Shown here: positions 51,289-59,561 of the stretch, piece by piece | Layout of the letters: each line of letters begins with the position of its first letter | How positions within the stretch are numbered: position 1 is the stretch's first letter | NCBI GenBank assembly: GCA_047639555.1 | Contig: JBLIOE010000017.1 | Location: 1 to 64,000, forward strand | DNA from: JAJRXC01 sp047639555 | GTDB taxonomy: Bacteria > Actinomycetota > Acidimicrobiia > Acidimicrobiales > Aldehydirespiratoraceae | DNA length: 64,000 bases | Direction of reading: 5' to 3' | Position numbers and translations under genes: made by a program | Notes under the pieces: model-generated | Seen by the model: only the letters and a program-made list of their open reading frames with translations | What the model was told of the DNA's origin: nothing | Database searches by the model: none

Positions 51289-53184
51289 TCACTCCTCGTA
51301 GCGGCGAGCACGCGCTTTCTTGCCACGGATGCTCGTTGCGAGGATCGCGTCGATGGTGCTGTCGACGGACGCTTCGGGCACACCAACCACCGAGTAGCTG
51401 TCGGAGATACGGATGGGACCGATGTCTCGGCCGGTCAACTCGGTCTCGTTGGCGATCGCTCCCACGAGGTCGCCGGGCCGTATGCCGGCCTTTCGCCCGA
51501 GACCTACGTAGATGAGGCTTGTGCCCGGACCAACGTTGCCCTTCGGGCGAGCCTGTGGCTTCGTGAACTTGCTGCCGGGCCCGTAATTCTCTTCCTTGCG
51601 GTTCTTCTTCTTGGGCCGCTCTTCCGAGACATCGGGGATCTCGCGCTCGTCGGTGGTGGCGCCACGGGCCTGGTGGAACATTTTGATCGCGGCCAGGGCG
51701 ATGTTGCGGTCGCTGTCTTCCCCGGCCAAGCCGTGGAGTACCCCGTTGTAGTCGTCGAGATCGTCGTCGCTGAGCGCTTCGCGAATGGCCTCGATCGTGA
51801 CTTCGAGGTGGTGGGCCCGAAGGTCCGCCACCGTTGGGACCTTGGCGATTTCGATTTTCTGCTTCGTGAGCCGCTCGATGTTGCCGAGCAGTCGTTTCTG
51901 CTTCGGTTCGACAAGGGTGATTGCCACACCTTCGCGACCGGCCCGACCGACACGACCGATGCGGTGGACATAGCTTTCTGAGGCGGCCGGCACGTCGTAG
52001 TTGACGACGTGGGTGAGCGTGTCGACATCGAGGCCGCGGGCGGCGACGTCGGTGGCCACGAGCAGTTCGGCGGTACCGTCGCGGAGACGACCCATCACTC
52101 GGTCACGTTGGTGCTGGTCCATGCCACCGTGCAACGCCTCGGCGCTATAGCCGCGGCCGTTCATGGTGGTGGTGAGATCGTCGACCTCTCGGCGGGTGCG
52201 GCAGAACACGATGGCTGAGGTGGGGCCTTCGACGTCGAGGATGCGACCGAGCGCCGAAGCCTTGTGCGAGCGGGGTACGACATAGGCGGTCTGGCGGACC
52301 AGCGTTTTGCCGGCCGGAGTGTTGCCAGCGCCGATACGAATACGAACCGGATCACGCTGGTACTTCTTCGTGATTGCCTCGATGCGAGGCGGCATCGTGG
52401 CGGAGAACATCACGGTCTGACGATCGGCCGGGGTCTTCTCGAGGATGGTCTCGATGTCTTCGGTGAAGCCCATGTCGAGCATCTCGTCGGCCTCGTCGAG
52501 GACGACGGTGGAGATGTTGTCGAGCTTCAGCGAGCCACGGCGAATGTGGTCGATCGCTCGACCCGGGGTGGCCACAACAACATGGACGCCACGATCAAGA
52601 GCTTGGAGCTGGCGCACGATCGGTTGACCGCCATAGATCGGCACAACCTTGACACCCTGCTTAGCGCCGTACTTGAACACGGCCTCGCTGACCTGTACCG
52701 CGAGCTCGCGGGTGGGTACGACGATAAGAGCAGAGGGTTTGGCTTTGGCGCCCGGTTCGATGTTGTTGAGTAAGGGGAGCGCGAACGCCGCGGTCTTGCC
52801 GGTGCCGGTGGCGGCTTGGCCGACCAGGTCGGCGCCGGACAGAAGAAGAGGAATGGTCTCGCGCTGAATCGGCGTCGGCTCTTCGTAGCCAAGGTCGTTG
52901 GTGGTCTTCACCAGCTCGGCGCGGAGCCCAAGCGCTGCGAAGCCAGTCAGTTCCTCCGGCTCTTCAACGGTTTCGGGCTCCTCGGCGGCTTCGGGCTCGC
53001 CGGTTTCGGCCTCTTCCGCAACGATGGCGGCTTCGGGCTCCACAACGGCTTCGGGCTCGGTGTCTGCTTCTTCCGCAACAACGGCGGGCGCTTCAGGAGC
53101 GGCGGTCTCTTCGGTTTCTTCGCCGGGCGTGTCGTCGCCGCCAAAGAGTGTGGGCGTATCGTCGCCCTCAGAGTGATTGGTCAT
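51289..53184 (-). CDS. DEAD-box ATP-dependent RNA helicase
   Basis: The 631-residue helicase has the DEAD-box motifs in order: Q-motif, ATGTGKTAAF, PTRELAVQ, TPGR, DEAD, SAT, ARGLD and HRIGRVGRAG. A DbpA-type RNA-binding domain closes the protein. Residues of about 17-78 are a Glu/Ala/Pro/Val repeat (EEAxxxEPEA type) not found in the core family. It probably acts in ribosome assembly or RNA turnover (DeaD/CsdA-like). It diverges from the coiled-coil gene. Confidence 0.94.
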   Translation of the reverse strand: MTNHSEGDDTPTLFGGDDTPGEETEETAAPEAPAVVAEEADTEPEAVVEPEAAIVAEEAETGEPEAAEEPETVEEPEELTGFAALGLRAELVKTTNDLGYEEPTPIQRETIPLLLSGADLVGQAATGTGKTAAFALPLLNNIEPGAKAKPSALIVVPTRELAVQVSEAVFKYGAKQGVKVVPIYGGQPIVRQLQALDRGVHVVVATPGRAIDHIRRGSLKLDNISTVVLDEADEMLDMGFTEDIETILEKTPADRQTVMFSATMPPRIEAITKKYQRDPVRIRIGAGNTPAGKTLVRQTAYVVPRSHKASALGRILDVEGPTSAIVFCRTRREVDDLTTTMNGRGYSAEALHGGMDQHQRDRVMGRLRDGTAELLVATDVAARGLDVDTLTHVVNYDVPAASESYVHRIGRVGRAGREGVAITLVEPKQKRLLGNIERLTKQKIEIAKVPTVADLRAHHLEVTIEAIREALSDDDLDDYNGVLHGLAGEDSDRNIALAAIKMFHQARGATTDEREIPDVSEERPKKKNRKEENYGPGSKFTKPQARPKGNVGPGTSLIYVGLGRKAGIRPGDLVGAIANETELTGRDIGPIRISDSYSVVGVPEASVDSTIDAILATSIRGKKARARRYEE

Positions 53185-53273
53185 TCGGTACTACTTCCCT
53201 GGTGACGAGAGGTATCCCGTCGAACTGAACCAGTCTACGGTCGTCATCGGCGCACGCGGATAGGGTCCTTGGC

Positions 53274-53756
53274 GTGACCGCACTCCGAGGCCTCGCCGGT
53301 GGAATGGCCCGCAACTCCGCCACCATCTGGAAGGCCGTTGCCCAGGCCGTCGACCCGCCCGAAACGAAGGCTGAGAACGCGACCAAACCCGGCTCTACGA
53401 CAGCCGAGAGTCCCGCGGGTGGGACCACGGCAGAACCGGGTCAAATGATGGTCCCGATCGACACCTGGACGCGCATCCTCGAACAGGTCGGCAACGTCCA
53501 CGAGTCCGGCCAACAGCTGGCCGATGCCAAAGAGCGCGCCGCTCGGGCGGAGACCGAGAACGAGTTCCTGAAGGAACAGCTACGAGATCTGAAGTCGCAG
53601 AAGAAAACGCCACGTCGCCCGGCGGCTCCGGCCACACCGGCGGCGGTTTCAAAACCGGCGCCCGTCGACGAGATGCCTTCCACGCCTCGAGCACAAGCAG
53701 TCGAGCGCCTTACCCGAGCCCGCAAGCGGGCCAGCCGCTGGCTCAGCCCGGAATAG
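53274..53756 (+). CDS. Hypothetical protein with coiled coil
   Basis: The 160-residue protein starts at GTG 53274. It has a helical N-terminus, a Pro/Thr/Ala-rich linker, a heptad-like helix at about 65-110 (TWTRILEQVGNVHESGQQLA and onward to FLKEQLRDLKSQ), and a basic C-terminus ending RARKRASRWLSPE. It is perhaps an adaptor, since a similar design occurs in small helix-turn-helix or membrane-associated partners. No family is recognised. It converges with the nitrilase gene (14-bp overlap). Confidence 0.65.
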   Translation: MTALRGLAGGMARNSATIWKAVAQAVDPPETKAENATKPGSTTAESPAGGTTAEPGQMMVPIDTWTRILEQVGNVHESGQQLADAKERAARAETENEFLKEQLRDLKSQKKTPRRPAAPATPAAVSKPAPVDEMPSTPRAQAVERLTRARKRASRWLSPE

Positions 53757-54675
53757 CCGGCTCGGCGCTCAGCGCCATCAGTTCTTCTGCTACGAGCCGC
53801 GTGATGTCACGCTGCGGACCGAGACGCCATTCGCGCCACGGAAGCCAGTCGTACCACTTCGCCAACTCGGTGAAGTCGAGCTTGGCGACGATGAGATCTT
53901 CGTCTTCGCCCGCCTGCGCGAGCACGACTCCGAAGCCGGGAAACTCTGGTCCGCCAATCACACTGCCGCCGGCCCAGGTGGAGCCACCGTGGGAGTTGCC
54001 GATCCGATTCGCGGAAGCAGCAAAGACGAGATTTTCCTGCGCCCGGATCAGTGTGGCGTCTTCGAGATTCTCTTTCGCCCGGGGCAAGTCCGACCGGCCG
54101 GTGGGGTTCACCAACAGCCGGGCGCCCTTGAGGGCGAGGACTCGACATAGCTCTGGGTTGTTGTAGAAGTCGTAGCAGATTGAGATTCCGATCGGCCCGA
54201 GGTCGGTCTCGAACACCGGCAACTCGGAGCCAGGCGTGAATCGGTCGGTCTCCAGCGGAATGCCGAGGTGGAGCTTCCGGTAGGTGCCGATGAGCCCCCT
54301 CGGGCTAACGATGTTGGCCGAGTTGTAGATCGTGCCGGCGTCGAGGACATCTCGCTCTTCGAAGCCGTAGATCACATGGATGCCGTGCTCGGCGGCTGCG
54401 CTGGCGATGGTGCCGCAGCTGGGACCGTTGGCCAGTTCGGCCTGGCCGAGATGCCAGTCACACGGAGCGTGCGCCGCTGAGCAGTCGTCGCAGCCACCCC
54501 AGGTATTCAGAGCCAGTTCCGGGAAGATCACAAGGTCAGCGCCAGCATTTGCCGCGTCGGCGATGACCATCGTCATTTTGGTTGCCGTGGCGGCCTTGTC
54601 CCGAGGCAGGGCTTCAAAGTTGGAGCAGGCGACCGTGATCGCAGTCGGACCTAGGGCAGGATCGTCAGGACGCAT
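53743..54675 (-). CDS. Carbon-nitrogen hydrolase (nitrilase superfamily)
   Basis: The 310-residue hydrolase has the catalytic triad Glu (IFPELALN), Lys (YRKLHLG) and Cys (SICYDFYNN). It cleaves amide or nitrile bonds; it may be an N-carbamoylase or omega-amidase type, but the substrate is unknown. ATG 54675 starts the domain; longer in-frame starts run into the tRNA-Lys gene and are rejected. Confidence 0.92.
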   Translation of the reverse strand: MRPDDPALGPTAITVACSNFEALPRDKAATATKMTMVIADAANAGADLVIFPELALNTWGGCDDCSAAHAPCDWHLGQAELANGPSCGTIASAAAEHGIHVIYGFEERDVLDAGTIYNSANIVSPRGLIGTYRKLHLGIPLETDRFTPGSELPVFETDLGPIGISICYDFYNNPELCRVLALKGARLLVNPTGRSDLPRAKENLEDATLIRAQENLVFAASANRIGNSHGGSTWAGGSVIGGPEFPGFGVVLAQAGEDEDLIVAKLDFTELAKWYDWLPWREWRLGPQRDITRLVAEELMALSAEPAIPG

Positions 54676-54754
54676 TCGGACAGTGTCGCATTCCACTCCA
54701 AAACGAAGAAATCCCGGGCCTGACCGAGTGGTCATGACCTGGGATCTCCGGAAG

Positions 54755-54827
54755 TGCACCCCCTGGGAATTGAACCCAGAACCTGCGGATTAAGAGTCCG
54801 ATGCTCTACCAATTGAGCTAGAGGTGC
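54755..54827 (-). tRNA. tRNA-Lys (anticodon CTT)
   Basis: The 73-nt gene has acceptor GCACCTC/GGGGTGC, D-arm TAGCTCAATTGGTAGAGCA, anticodon CTT in loop ACTCTTAAT and T-loop GGTTCAATTCC. The discriminator is A and CCA is not encoded. Confidence 0.97.
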
Positions 54828-54854
54828 ATGTATTACTTCGAAAAGAATTCTATG

Positions 54855-54929
54855 GGTGAACGAGGGGATTCGAACCCCCGGCCTCCTGGACCACAACCAG
54901 GCGCTCTAACCAACTGAGCTACGCCCACC
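54855..54929 (-). tRNA. tRNA-His (anticodon GTG)
   Basis: The gene has acceptor GTGGGCG/CGTTCAC with an extra G at the 5' end that can pair with C73, the tRNA-His identity feature. The anticodon is GTG (loop TTGTGGT) and the T-loop is GGTTCGAATCC. It lies 27 bp upstream of tRNA-Lys on the same strand, so the two are likely co-transcribed. Confidence 0.96.
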
Positions 54930-55043
54930 ACGCTGACCCGAAGGTCAGGCGAAGCCGGAGTGTATCGGGATCGACTGCCCGAGGTCTACCTTGTTTCGAT
55001 GCCGCGATCGGCGAGAGCGCGAGAGCATCTACAATCGTGGATT

Positions 55044-55292
55044 ATGTCCTTTCGTTCACGGTTCTCCCGCAAGAAAAAGGCCGTTCGGAGCTTGGGCGAC
55101 ACCGGCGACCTGGCCGGCGAGCTTGACGCGAAGCGCGGCAACAACATCAATGTCGTGGATTCCCCCGGAAACTTCCCGCCGAATCGAGACGCCATCAAAA
55201 ACCTGTCGGCCGCAGCACGAGACGCTCGGTACGTCGATCGGACGAGCGAAGACAACCTAATTACCGACCTGAAGGACTATCGGGCGACGTGA
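55044..55292 (+). CDS. Small hypothetical protein
   Basis: The 82-residue protein starts MSFRSRFSRKKKAVRSLGD, with a basic N-terminus and an acidic C-terminus (SEDNLITDLKDYRAT). It has no membrane segment. The family is not recognised, though NVVDSPGNFPPNRDAIKNL has the look of a conserved soluble domain. It lies between the tRNA-His and tRNA-Arg genes, and ATG 55044 is preferred to an upstream start that would overlap the tRNA-His promoter region. Confidence 0.55.
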   Translation: MSFRSRFSRKKKAVRSLGDTGDLAGELDAKRGNNINVVDSPGNFPPNRDAIKNLSAAARDARYVDRTSEDNLITDLKDYRAT

Positions 55293-55320
55293 CGAGCGCC
55301 GCTGCGCATACCCTGTTGCT

Positions 55321-55394
55321 GCCCCCGTAGCTCAACTGGATAGAGCAGCGAGCTTCTACCTCGCAGGTTGCAGGTTCGAGTCCTGTCGGGGGTG
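55321..55394 (+). tRNA. tRNA-Arg (anticodon TCT)
   Basis: The 74-nt gene has acceptor GCCCCCG/CGGGGGT, D-arm GCTC..GAGC, anticodon loop CTTCTAC (anticodon TCT), stem GCGAG/CTCGC, and T-loop GGTTCGAGTCC. The discriminator is G. Its 3' end and flank are partly repeated 2 kb downstream. Confidence 0.96.
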
Positions 55395-55412
55395 CTCCTG
55401 TTGTAGAGAACA
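55389..55412. repeat. Direct repeat copy 1 at tRNA-Arg 3' end
   Basis: 24 bp overlapping the last six bases of tRNA-Arg and its flank match 57412-57435 at 22 of 24 positions, in direct orientation. A direct repeat of a tRNA 3' end can be an attachment-site scar, but the arms are short and no integrase lies between them. Confidence 0.45.
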
Positions 55413-55445
55413 CGTCGGTCTCTGCTGGACGCCTAAGGTCGAGGC

Positions 55446-56774
55446 GTGGACCGCCCGGAAACGCTTTACATCGATTCGGGCGGCACCTCCATCGCGTATC
55501 AGCAATTCGGTGACGGGATCGAACCGCTTCTGGCCGTCGGCGCCCAGCTGAACCACATCGAGACGATGTGGGAGGTCCCGGTGATGGCGCGCCACATGCG
55601 CCAACTGGGTTCATTCGCTCGGATCACGTTCTTCGACCGTCGCGGCATCGGGCAGTCCGATCGACCGGCACCGGACCCGCCGACGACCATCGAAGATCAT
55701 GTGGCTGATATCGGGGCGCTCGTCGACGAAATCGGAGCTGGGCCGGTCAAGATCTTTGCGAGCGCGGAAGGCTGTGCTCCGGCGATTGCGTTCGCGGCGC
55801 AGCATCCACACAAGGTCTCGCAACTGATGCTCTACGCGGCAACCGCTCGACTGAGCCAGGCCGATGACTATCCGATCGGGATCCCGGCCGAGTTCTTGCA
55901 GGTCGACTTCAGCAGCTGGGGCGACGCTGCGTCGCCGCAGAGCATCGACATCATCACGCCGAGCATGGTCGATGATCCCGAATGGCGCTCGACGTATGCT
56001 CGGATGCAGAGATTGTCGGGAAGTCCCAAGTCGGCTCAACGGTTCTGGGAGCTCACCAGCACTTTCGACGTCCGTGAGAGCGTGCCGCTGGTTCGATGTC
56101 CGGTCCTACTTGTGCACATCGCCGGCGACCTTCTCTATCCGCTTTCGCACAGCCGTTGGCTCGTCGAGCGAATTCCGGATGCGCAGCTCGTGGAGTTGGA
56201 GGGGGACGACCACTTCTACTTCCACGAGAACGCCGATGCGGTTGCCGAAGCCATCGAACAGTTCTTGGTGGGGACGAGCCGAGCGGGGTCCTACGGCCAA
56301 GAACTCGCAACTATTCTCTTCGTTGACCTTGTCGACTCGACGCCGACAGCCACGCGATTGGGGACGAGAGCGTGGCGGGAGAAGCTCGACCTCATCAACC
56401 AGAGTTTGTCGGCAGAAGTAGAGCGTCATTCTGGGCGGATCGTGAAGGACCTCGGCGACGGCCTCCTTGCGTGTTTCTCTATTCCGAGCGGTGCGATCGA
56501 CTTCGCCGACGATGCCCATCGGGTCGCCGCTCGGCACGAAGTCGAACTACGCGTGGGGATCCATATCGGCGAGGTCGAGCGCCGAGGCGACGACGTGATC
56601 GGCCCGGCAGTGAATGTCGCCGCACGCATTCAGAGCGCAGCTCGGCCAACGCAGACCCTCGTGAGTCGAGGCGTTCGAGAGGCGCTCGTCGGCGGCCGTC
56701 GAGAGATCTCGCCGGCTGGCGACTACGAGCTCAAGGGGTTCGATGAGAGCTGGCCGCTCTATCAACCGATGTAG
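55446..56774 (+). CDS. Alpha/beta-hydrolase - adenylate cyclase fusion
   Basis: Residues of about 15-275 form an alpha/beta-hydrolase domain. The nucleophile elbow reads ASAEG (residues 105-109), so the usual serine is A107; the domain is probably a sensor without hydrolase activity. Residues of about 285-442 are a class III cyclase with D294, K334, D338, N390 and R394 (GPAVNVAARI) all present, so it is probably active. This fusion is common in actinobacteria. GTG 55446 follows tRNA-Arg. It probably makes cAMP. Confidence 0.93.
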   Translation: MDRPETLYIDSGGTSIAYQQFGDGIEPLLAVGAQLNHIETMWEVPVMARHMRQLGSFARITFFDRRGIGQSDRPAPDPPTTIEDHVADIGALVDEIGAGPVKIFASAEGCAPAIAFAAQHPHKVSQLMLYAATARLSQADDYPIGIPAEFLQVDFSSWGDAASPQSIDIITPSMVDDPEWRSTYARMQRLSGSPKSAQRFWELTSTFDVRESVPLVRCPVLLVHIAGDLLYPLSHSRWLVERIPDAQLVELEGDDHFYFHENADAVAEAIEQFLVGTSRAGSYGQELATILFVDLVDSTPTATRLGTRAWREKLDLINQSLSAEVERHSGRIVKDLGDGLLACFSIPSGAIDFADDAHRVAARHEVELRVGIHIGEVERRGDDVIGPAVNVAARIQSAARPTQTLVSRGVREALVGGRREISPAGDYELKGFDESWPLYQPM

Positions 56775-56878
56775 CTCCCCGGGTTTCGCGCCGCGGAGTC
56801 GAGCTGAGGTCTCGCACCCGCGTGAATTGGTGAGTCGCCGAGAAGCGATTTGCTCGCCAGAGAGCGCAGCAGCGCCGC

Positions 56879-57309
56879 CTATTGGGCTTCCTGAGTAGGC
56901 GCCGCGGGTCCAGTTTCTTCACAGTATTTCTTCAACTGATTGGCCTGTTCCTTGAAGCCCTGGTCGGTATGCCTGAATGGCATCAGTGGTTTGAGCGGAC
57001 CCCAGAATTTCTCATAGGTCGTGTACATGGTGGCATTACCGTTGTCGGTGGGCTTCAGCTGATGATGCCGTTCAGACCGCATGAGACCAATGGAGGCAGT
57101 TCGGGAGGCGAACTGGTGCACCCATTCCGCTTGCCCAATTTCACGCTCAGCCGAATTGGACTCCCAATGGACTGGAGGTCGCCGTCGACCGCGAATATGA
57201 ACTCGTTCCAGATTGGGTACGAATCGCCATCCAGCAGCACGGACCAGACGTGGCGGATCGGACTGTCGATCCGGACTTCTGCCGCGGGTGGGTAGTGCGA
57301 GGAACTCAT
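56879..57309 (-). pseudogene. Frameshifted SRPBCC (START-like) protein
   Basis: ATG 57309 opens a SRPBCC domain (MSSSHYPPAAEVRID, then VWSVLLDGDSYPIWNEFIF). Frame is lost at about 57121 (SVKLGKRNG), and the rest continues one frame over as HQFASRTASIGL and LKPTDNGNATMYTTYEKFWG to the stop at 56879. The join is also shorter by about 25 residues than a typical family member, so both a single-base change and an internal deletion are likely. The gene is likely inactive. Confidence 0.65.
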
Positions 57310-57411
57310 GACATGGATCCGCACCTGTTGTCTGTGCAACTCAAGAGCATGAGACGAGGCTAGAGGCCCCCGCTGCGTGACGTAAGCAGTGCTGCGACAC
57401 TCTTTCGGCCC

Positions 57412-57435
57412 GGGGTGCTGCTGTTGCAGAGAACA
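57412..57435. repeat. Direct repeat copy 2 of tRNA-Arg 3' flank
   Basis: This 24-bp segment matches the tRNA-Arg 3' end and flank at 55389-55412 with two mismatches. A little downstream, CCTCGCAGG at 57470-57478 also matches part of the tRNA anticodon-arm sequence. The stretch 57310-57524 otherwise shows no gene. Confidence 0.45.
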
Positions 57436-57524
57436 GAACGTTCTCCTTTATCAGAGAGCTGATCAGCTCCCTCGCAGGACCCGGCGCGTAGAACGCTGCG
57501 GTTCCCTGAACTGGCGTGTTCGCG

Positions 57525-58412
57525 TCAGGATTGGAATCGAGGCGCGAGGCTCGCGATGGCCGGCGGCGGTGCATCTTTCGATGGTCCAGCGTTGCGAAGG
57601 GCTTGCACGATCTCCCGTCCGATCAGGACGATGAAGAATTGCAGGACACTGAGCCCGGCGATGGTCGCCCCGCCAGCAGTGCCGTGATGGAAACTCACGA
57701 CCAACCCTGCGACGACGGCCACCGCGCCGAGCCCAATGGAGGTCATCATGATGATCGGGACACGATGTACGAGCAGTGATGCGGTGGCCGGCGGGCCGAC
57801 CAGCAAACCGAACACCAGCAAGGTGCCGATGGCCTGGAAGCTGGCCACAATGCTCAACGCCAACAAGGCCAACAACGCGGTCTGTGCGAGGCGGGGTCGC
57901 ATGCCGAGTGTTTGTGCTTTGGCCCGGTTGAATGTGAGCGCAAGGAATGGTCGGTACAACACAACGGTGATCACCGCGACTACGGCCGTGGCGACAAGCT
58001 GGGTACGGATGTCGGCGACGGTCACTCCGAGAACGTCGCCGAACAACAGCGCGGTCACCTCGGTCGAAAACGACCGGGACTGCGACACGATCACGATCCC
58101 CAAAGAGAGCATCCCAACGAACAGCAGGCCGATCGCGGTGTCTTCGCGAACCAGGGTGCGGGTAGACACGACGCTCACGAGCCCGCTCATCACCAACGAT
58201 GCGATGAGCGCGCCGACAATCGGACTGAACCCCCACATGACAGCGAGCGCGATACCAGGAATCACGCCGTGAGCGAGTGCGTCGCCAAGAAAGGCGAGGC
58301 CGCGCAGCACGACCCACGTGCCGACGAGCGACGTTGCGATCGCCGCGATGAGGCTGCCGATGAGGGCCCGCTGCATAAAGGCCGGCTCGAAGGCCTCGAA
58401 GATGTATTCCAT
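57525..58412 (-). CDS. znuB: Zinc/manganese ABC transporter permease
   Basis: The 295-residue membrane protein is an ABC-3-type metal permease with about eight helices. It has LRGLAFLGDALAHGVIPGIA, the EDTAIGLLFVGMLSLGI loop and AIGTLLVFGLLVGPPATA, typical of ZnuB/MntB. It pairs with the zinc-binding protein gene 15 bp upstream on the same strand and with the divergent ATPase gene znuC. Confidence 0.93.
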   Translation of the reverse strand: MEYIFEAFEPAFMQRALIGSLIAAIATSLVGTWVVLRGLAFLGDALAHGVIPGIALAVMWGFSPIVGALIASLVMSGLVSVVSTRTLVREDTAIGLLFVGMLSLGIVIVSQSRSFSTEVTALLFGDVLGVTVADIRTQLVATAVVAVITVVLYRPFLALTFNRAKAQTLGMRPRLAQTALLALLALSIVASFQAIGTLLVFGLLVGPPATASLLVHRVPIIMMTSIGLGAVAVVAGLVVSFHHGTAGGATIAGLSVLQFFIVLIGREIVQALRNAGPSKDAPPPAIASLAPRFQS

Positions 58413-58427
58413 CGCCGTACTTCGTAA

Positions 58428-59447
58428 TCAGTCGGAGAGCGCTTCGGTGATGCGCTCCGCGTTGGTGCGAACCATGTCGAGATACGTGGCTCCGTCGGAG
58501 TCGTCGGGTCCGAGCGATTCGGAGTACAGCTCGACCACGCTGATCTCGCCGACTTCGTCAGCAAGCGTGGATGCAAGCTCGCCCGACGAAGACGTGTCGG
58601 CAAAGATCGCGGGCACGTCTTCGTGTTCGATCAACTCGGCCAGCTCAACGAGTGCCCGAGCGTTGGTGCCGTCGACGGTGGAGCCACTCGGAATGATGGT
58701 GCCGGCGACTTCGAACCCGTATCGATCAGCGAAGTAGCCGAAGACTGCATGGTTGGTTATGAGTACTCGTCGATCTGGCGGGATCGCCATCAGAAGCGTC
58801 TCGACTTCGGCATCGAGTGTCTCGAGCCGTGCAATGTAGGACGCGGCGTTGGCCTCCAACGCGCTGACGTCCACGTCATCGACGTTGGCGATCAGAAACG
58901 CAACGATCCCGTCTGCAGCGAGCGCCATCCGGGCGGGGTCGGTGAAGAAGTGCGGATCAACACCCTCGTGATCATGCTCATCGCTGTGCTCATTCTTGTC
59001 GTCGTCTTCGTGCTCGTCGTCTTCGTGCTCGTCCTCTTCGTGTTCGTCGTGACTACCGCTGTCGAATGTGATGGTTTCCACAGTGCTGATGGCTTCGAAG
59101 ATGGGCACTCCGTCGCTCTCGGCCGACTCGATCACGTCGAGAAGGCCTTCTTCGAATCCGGCGCCATTCACGATGAGGCCCTCAGCTGCCCCGATCTGAG
59201 CGACCTGTTGTGCCGAAGCCTGGAACTCGTGGGGATCTGACCCGACCGGCATGATTGTAAGGACCCGCAACTCGTCACCAACGAGGTTCTGAACAACACC
59301 ACCCAGGATGTTGGTGGTCACTACGACCGTTGGTCGATCAGCGCCGAGGGCGCTCCCGGAAGAGCCCTCGTCGTTGCCGCAGCCGGTAAACACAACGACT
59401 GCGCTGGTCAGCACGGCGGCCAGAACACTGCAAGAGGAACGCATCAT
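58428..59447 (-). CDS. znuA: Zinc-binding lipoprotein of ABC transporter
   Basis: The 339-residue protein has a lipoprotein signal (lipobox VFTGC) and a cluster A-I metal-binding domain: VTTNILGGVV, GSDPHEFQAS and ITNHAVFGYFADRYGFEV. It has a long acidic His/Asp/Glu loop (HDEHEEDEHEDDEHEDD, followed by EHDHEGVDPHF), characteristic of zinc carriers. ATG 59447 gives the signal peptide; the longer ORF is antisense to znuC and rejected. It is transcribed with znuB, away from znuC. Confidence 0.95.
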   Translation of the reverse strand: MMRSSCSVLAAVLTSAVVVFTGCGNDEGSSGSALGADRPTVVVTTNILGGVVQNLVGDELRVLTIMPVGSDPHEFQASAQQVAQIGAAEGLIVNGAGFEEGLLDVIESAESDGVPIFEAISTVETITFDSGSHDEHEEDEHEDDEHEDDDKNEHSDEHDHEGVDPHFFTDPARMALAADGIVAFLIANVDDVDVSALEANAASYIARLETLDAEVETLLMAIPPDRRVLITNHAVFGYFADRYGFEVAGTIIPSGSTVDGTNARALVELAELIEHEDVPAIFADTSSSGELASTLADEVGEISVVELYSESLGPDDSDGATYLDMVRTNAERITEALSD

Positions 59448-59460
59448 CCATCCAATCTGA

Positions 59461-59475
59461 TAGTGAGACTCACTA
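59461..59475. promoter_or_regulatory. 7-1-7 palindrome upstream of znuA
   Basis: TAGTGAGACTCACTA is a perfect 7-1-7 inverted repeat, 14 bp before the znuA start. The geometry matches Fur-family operators, but the half-site differs from the Zur box at 59521. It may be a second, diverged Zur site for znuAB. Confidence 0.55.
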
Positions 59476-59520
59476 CCATTAGTTACCTTAGGAGCCGAGC
59501 GAAGAAGAACACAACATAGA

Positions 59521-59537
59521 ATGAGAATCATTTTCAT
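59521..59537. promoter_or_regulatory. Zur/Fur-type operator upstream of znuC
   Basis: ATGAGAATCATTTTCAT is a near-perfect inverted repeat (one mismatched pair) of the form TGAxAAT-N-ATTxTCA, the classical Fur-family box. It lies 24 bp upstream of znuC in the divergent znuA-znuC promoter region. Together with zur itself two genes on, it is very probably the Zur operator of the locus. Confidence 0.85.
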
Positions 59538-59561
59538 ATCTGTTCCAACTACGCTTGCTTG

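Noticed and set aside
58623..59240. Valine/leucine-rich plus-strand ORF opposite znuA, looking like a membrane protein
   Set aside because: The hydrophobic run is the antisense of the His/Asp/Glu-rich loop of znuA, so it is an artefact.
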